A stretch of DNA of 64,000 nt, taken from positions 2,046,001 to 2,110,000 of the forward strand of contig OZ020485.1 in the NCBI GenBank assembly GCA_963971405.1, written 5' to 3'. Every line of letters begins with the position of its first letter. Position 1 is the stretch's first letter. The notes beneath the pieces are model-generated. The model saw nothing but the letters and a program-made list of their open reading frames with translations. It searched no databases and was not told the DNA's origin. Position numbers and translations under genes: made by a program. This document shows positions 63,397 through 64,000 of this stretch, in pieces. This DNA is from Psococerastis gibbosa. Taxonomy: Eukaryota > Arthropoda > Insecta > Psocodea > Psocidae.

Positions 63397-64000
63397 ATGG
63401 AATCGAAGAAAAGGAAACTGAACGCGAGGGAATATGTGTGTAGAATATGTGCTGTGAGTTTCACACTAAATTGTCATTTGAAAAGGCATGCTATAAACAA
63501 ACATGGAGTTAGTATTATACCGTGCAAAAAATGTAAAGCTACATTCACATGCAGAGAGGACCTATCTCATCATATATTGCAGCGGCATACATCAGCAAAT
63601 CACGGGATGGAAATTGTACAAACTCGCCCAAAACTGACATCTGCTGGGAATGGAGAGGACTGCAAGGCATGCGGGGGCAAAATCAACAACTCCAGTCCAC
63701 TTACAGTTCTGTGTAAAGAATGTTCATCTATCTTTTCGTGTAAGTATGAGAATCCTGTATCTGTTAAAACCCTTGAGTGTAAATATATTTGTGAATTCTG
63801 TTCGGTCCCTTTTGCTCGGAAGTATAGTTTGAAAGTCCACATATTAAGCATACATATTATTAATTGTTTGAATTGCAAGAAATTGTTTATGAGGGAAGAT
63901 TTTACTAATCATAAGAATAATTGCACAATTATGAGCGGGGGAGCACTATCCAACGAGGAGAACTTTTTATGCAAAACATCTATAGCTCTAGATGGTGTTG
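63397..64000 (+). CDS. C2H2 zinc-finger ORF, second of the pair, runs off the right edge
   Basis: 201 codons visible, no stop. Starts MESKKRKLNAREYVCRICAV (basic run, likely nuclear). Fingers: C-x2-C-x12-H-x4-H at residues 15-36 (CRIC...HAINKH); a second at about 41-64 (CKKC...HILQRH); then a Cys4 pair (CKAC...CKEC, about 89-110) that may form a zinc ribbon; a third C2H2 (CEFC...HILSIH) and a C2HC finger (CLNC...HKNNC). DNA binding is likely from the family pattern. It might be the N-terminus of a longer protein such as a transposase, replication protein or host factor; the rest is outside the window. Shared leader and strand link it to the 101-codon ORF. Confidence 0.7.
   Translation, partial: MESKKRKLNAREYVCRICAVSFTLNCHLKRHAINKHGVSIIPCKKCKATFTCREDLSHHILQRHTSANHGMEIVQTRPKLTSAGNGEDCKACGGKINNSSPLTVLCKECSSIFSCKYENPVSVKTLECKYICEFCSVPFARKYSLKVHILSIHIINCLNCKKLFMREDFTNHKNNCTIMSGGALSNEENFLCKTSIALDGV

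Overview
The window looks like a repeat-crowded nuclear segment of an arthropod genome, most likely an insect with a large genome. The reasons are two exons of a dpr-type immunoglobulin gene (a family known from insects and their relatives), an intron-rich GON4L gene, AT-rich introns, and a dense mix of LINEs, Penelope-like elements, Helitron-like, hAT-, Harbinger- and TA-type DNA elements and a CsRn1-like Gypsy element. No prokaryotic gene organisation, rRNA, functional tRNA or CRISPR array was seen. Splice sites and element borders were read by eye.

Layout. 1-1.6 kb: the 5' part of a LINE on the minus strand that runs off the left edge. 2.5-8.3 kb: a TTAA-type element, a young Gypsy/CsRn1-like retrotransposon with almost identical LTRs, then a LINE piece that lies in a Helitron-like repeat. 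8.8-9.5 kb: two exons (plus strand) of a dpr-family second Ig domain. 9.8-10.3 kb: a perfect 228-bp tandem duplication. 11-13 kb: a nest of elements whose order of insertion can be read from an uninterrupted paralogue at 25.4-25.8 kb. 13-33 kb: gene-poor sequence with fragments of RNase H-bearing LINEs, RTE-like LINE tails, Penelope-like elements, SINE-like and hAT-like repeats.

34-48 kb: the GON4L (Drosophila mute) gene on the minus strand. Six coding exons join with consistent phases to about 753 codons. Its introns hold most of the transposons of that region, including a Penelope-like insertion with inverted ends and a 14-bp target duplication inside a LINE, a 1.1-kb long-TIR element, SINE-like repeats and an unidentified 140-codon ORF. 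48-61 kb: more LINE, MITE and SINE-like fragments and the broken 5' part of a Harbinger transposase.

61.3-64 kb: the most unusual part. A 101-codon ORF of unknown function and a C2H2 zinc-finger ORF that runs off the right edge lie in the same direction. Each is preceded by the same roughly 100-bp leader, and between them lie four tandem units of about 190 bp that carry paired palindromes. Six exact copies of TGGGTGGTC, the reverse complement of the GLI/Ci core site, sit upstream of the two leaders, three of them in a C-rich minisatellite. The two ORFs look like co-regulated members of one unit, perhaps a mobile element or a young gene family; this is inference.
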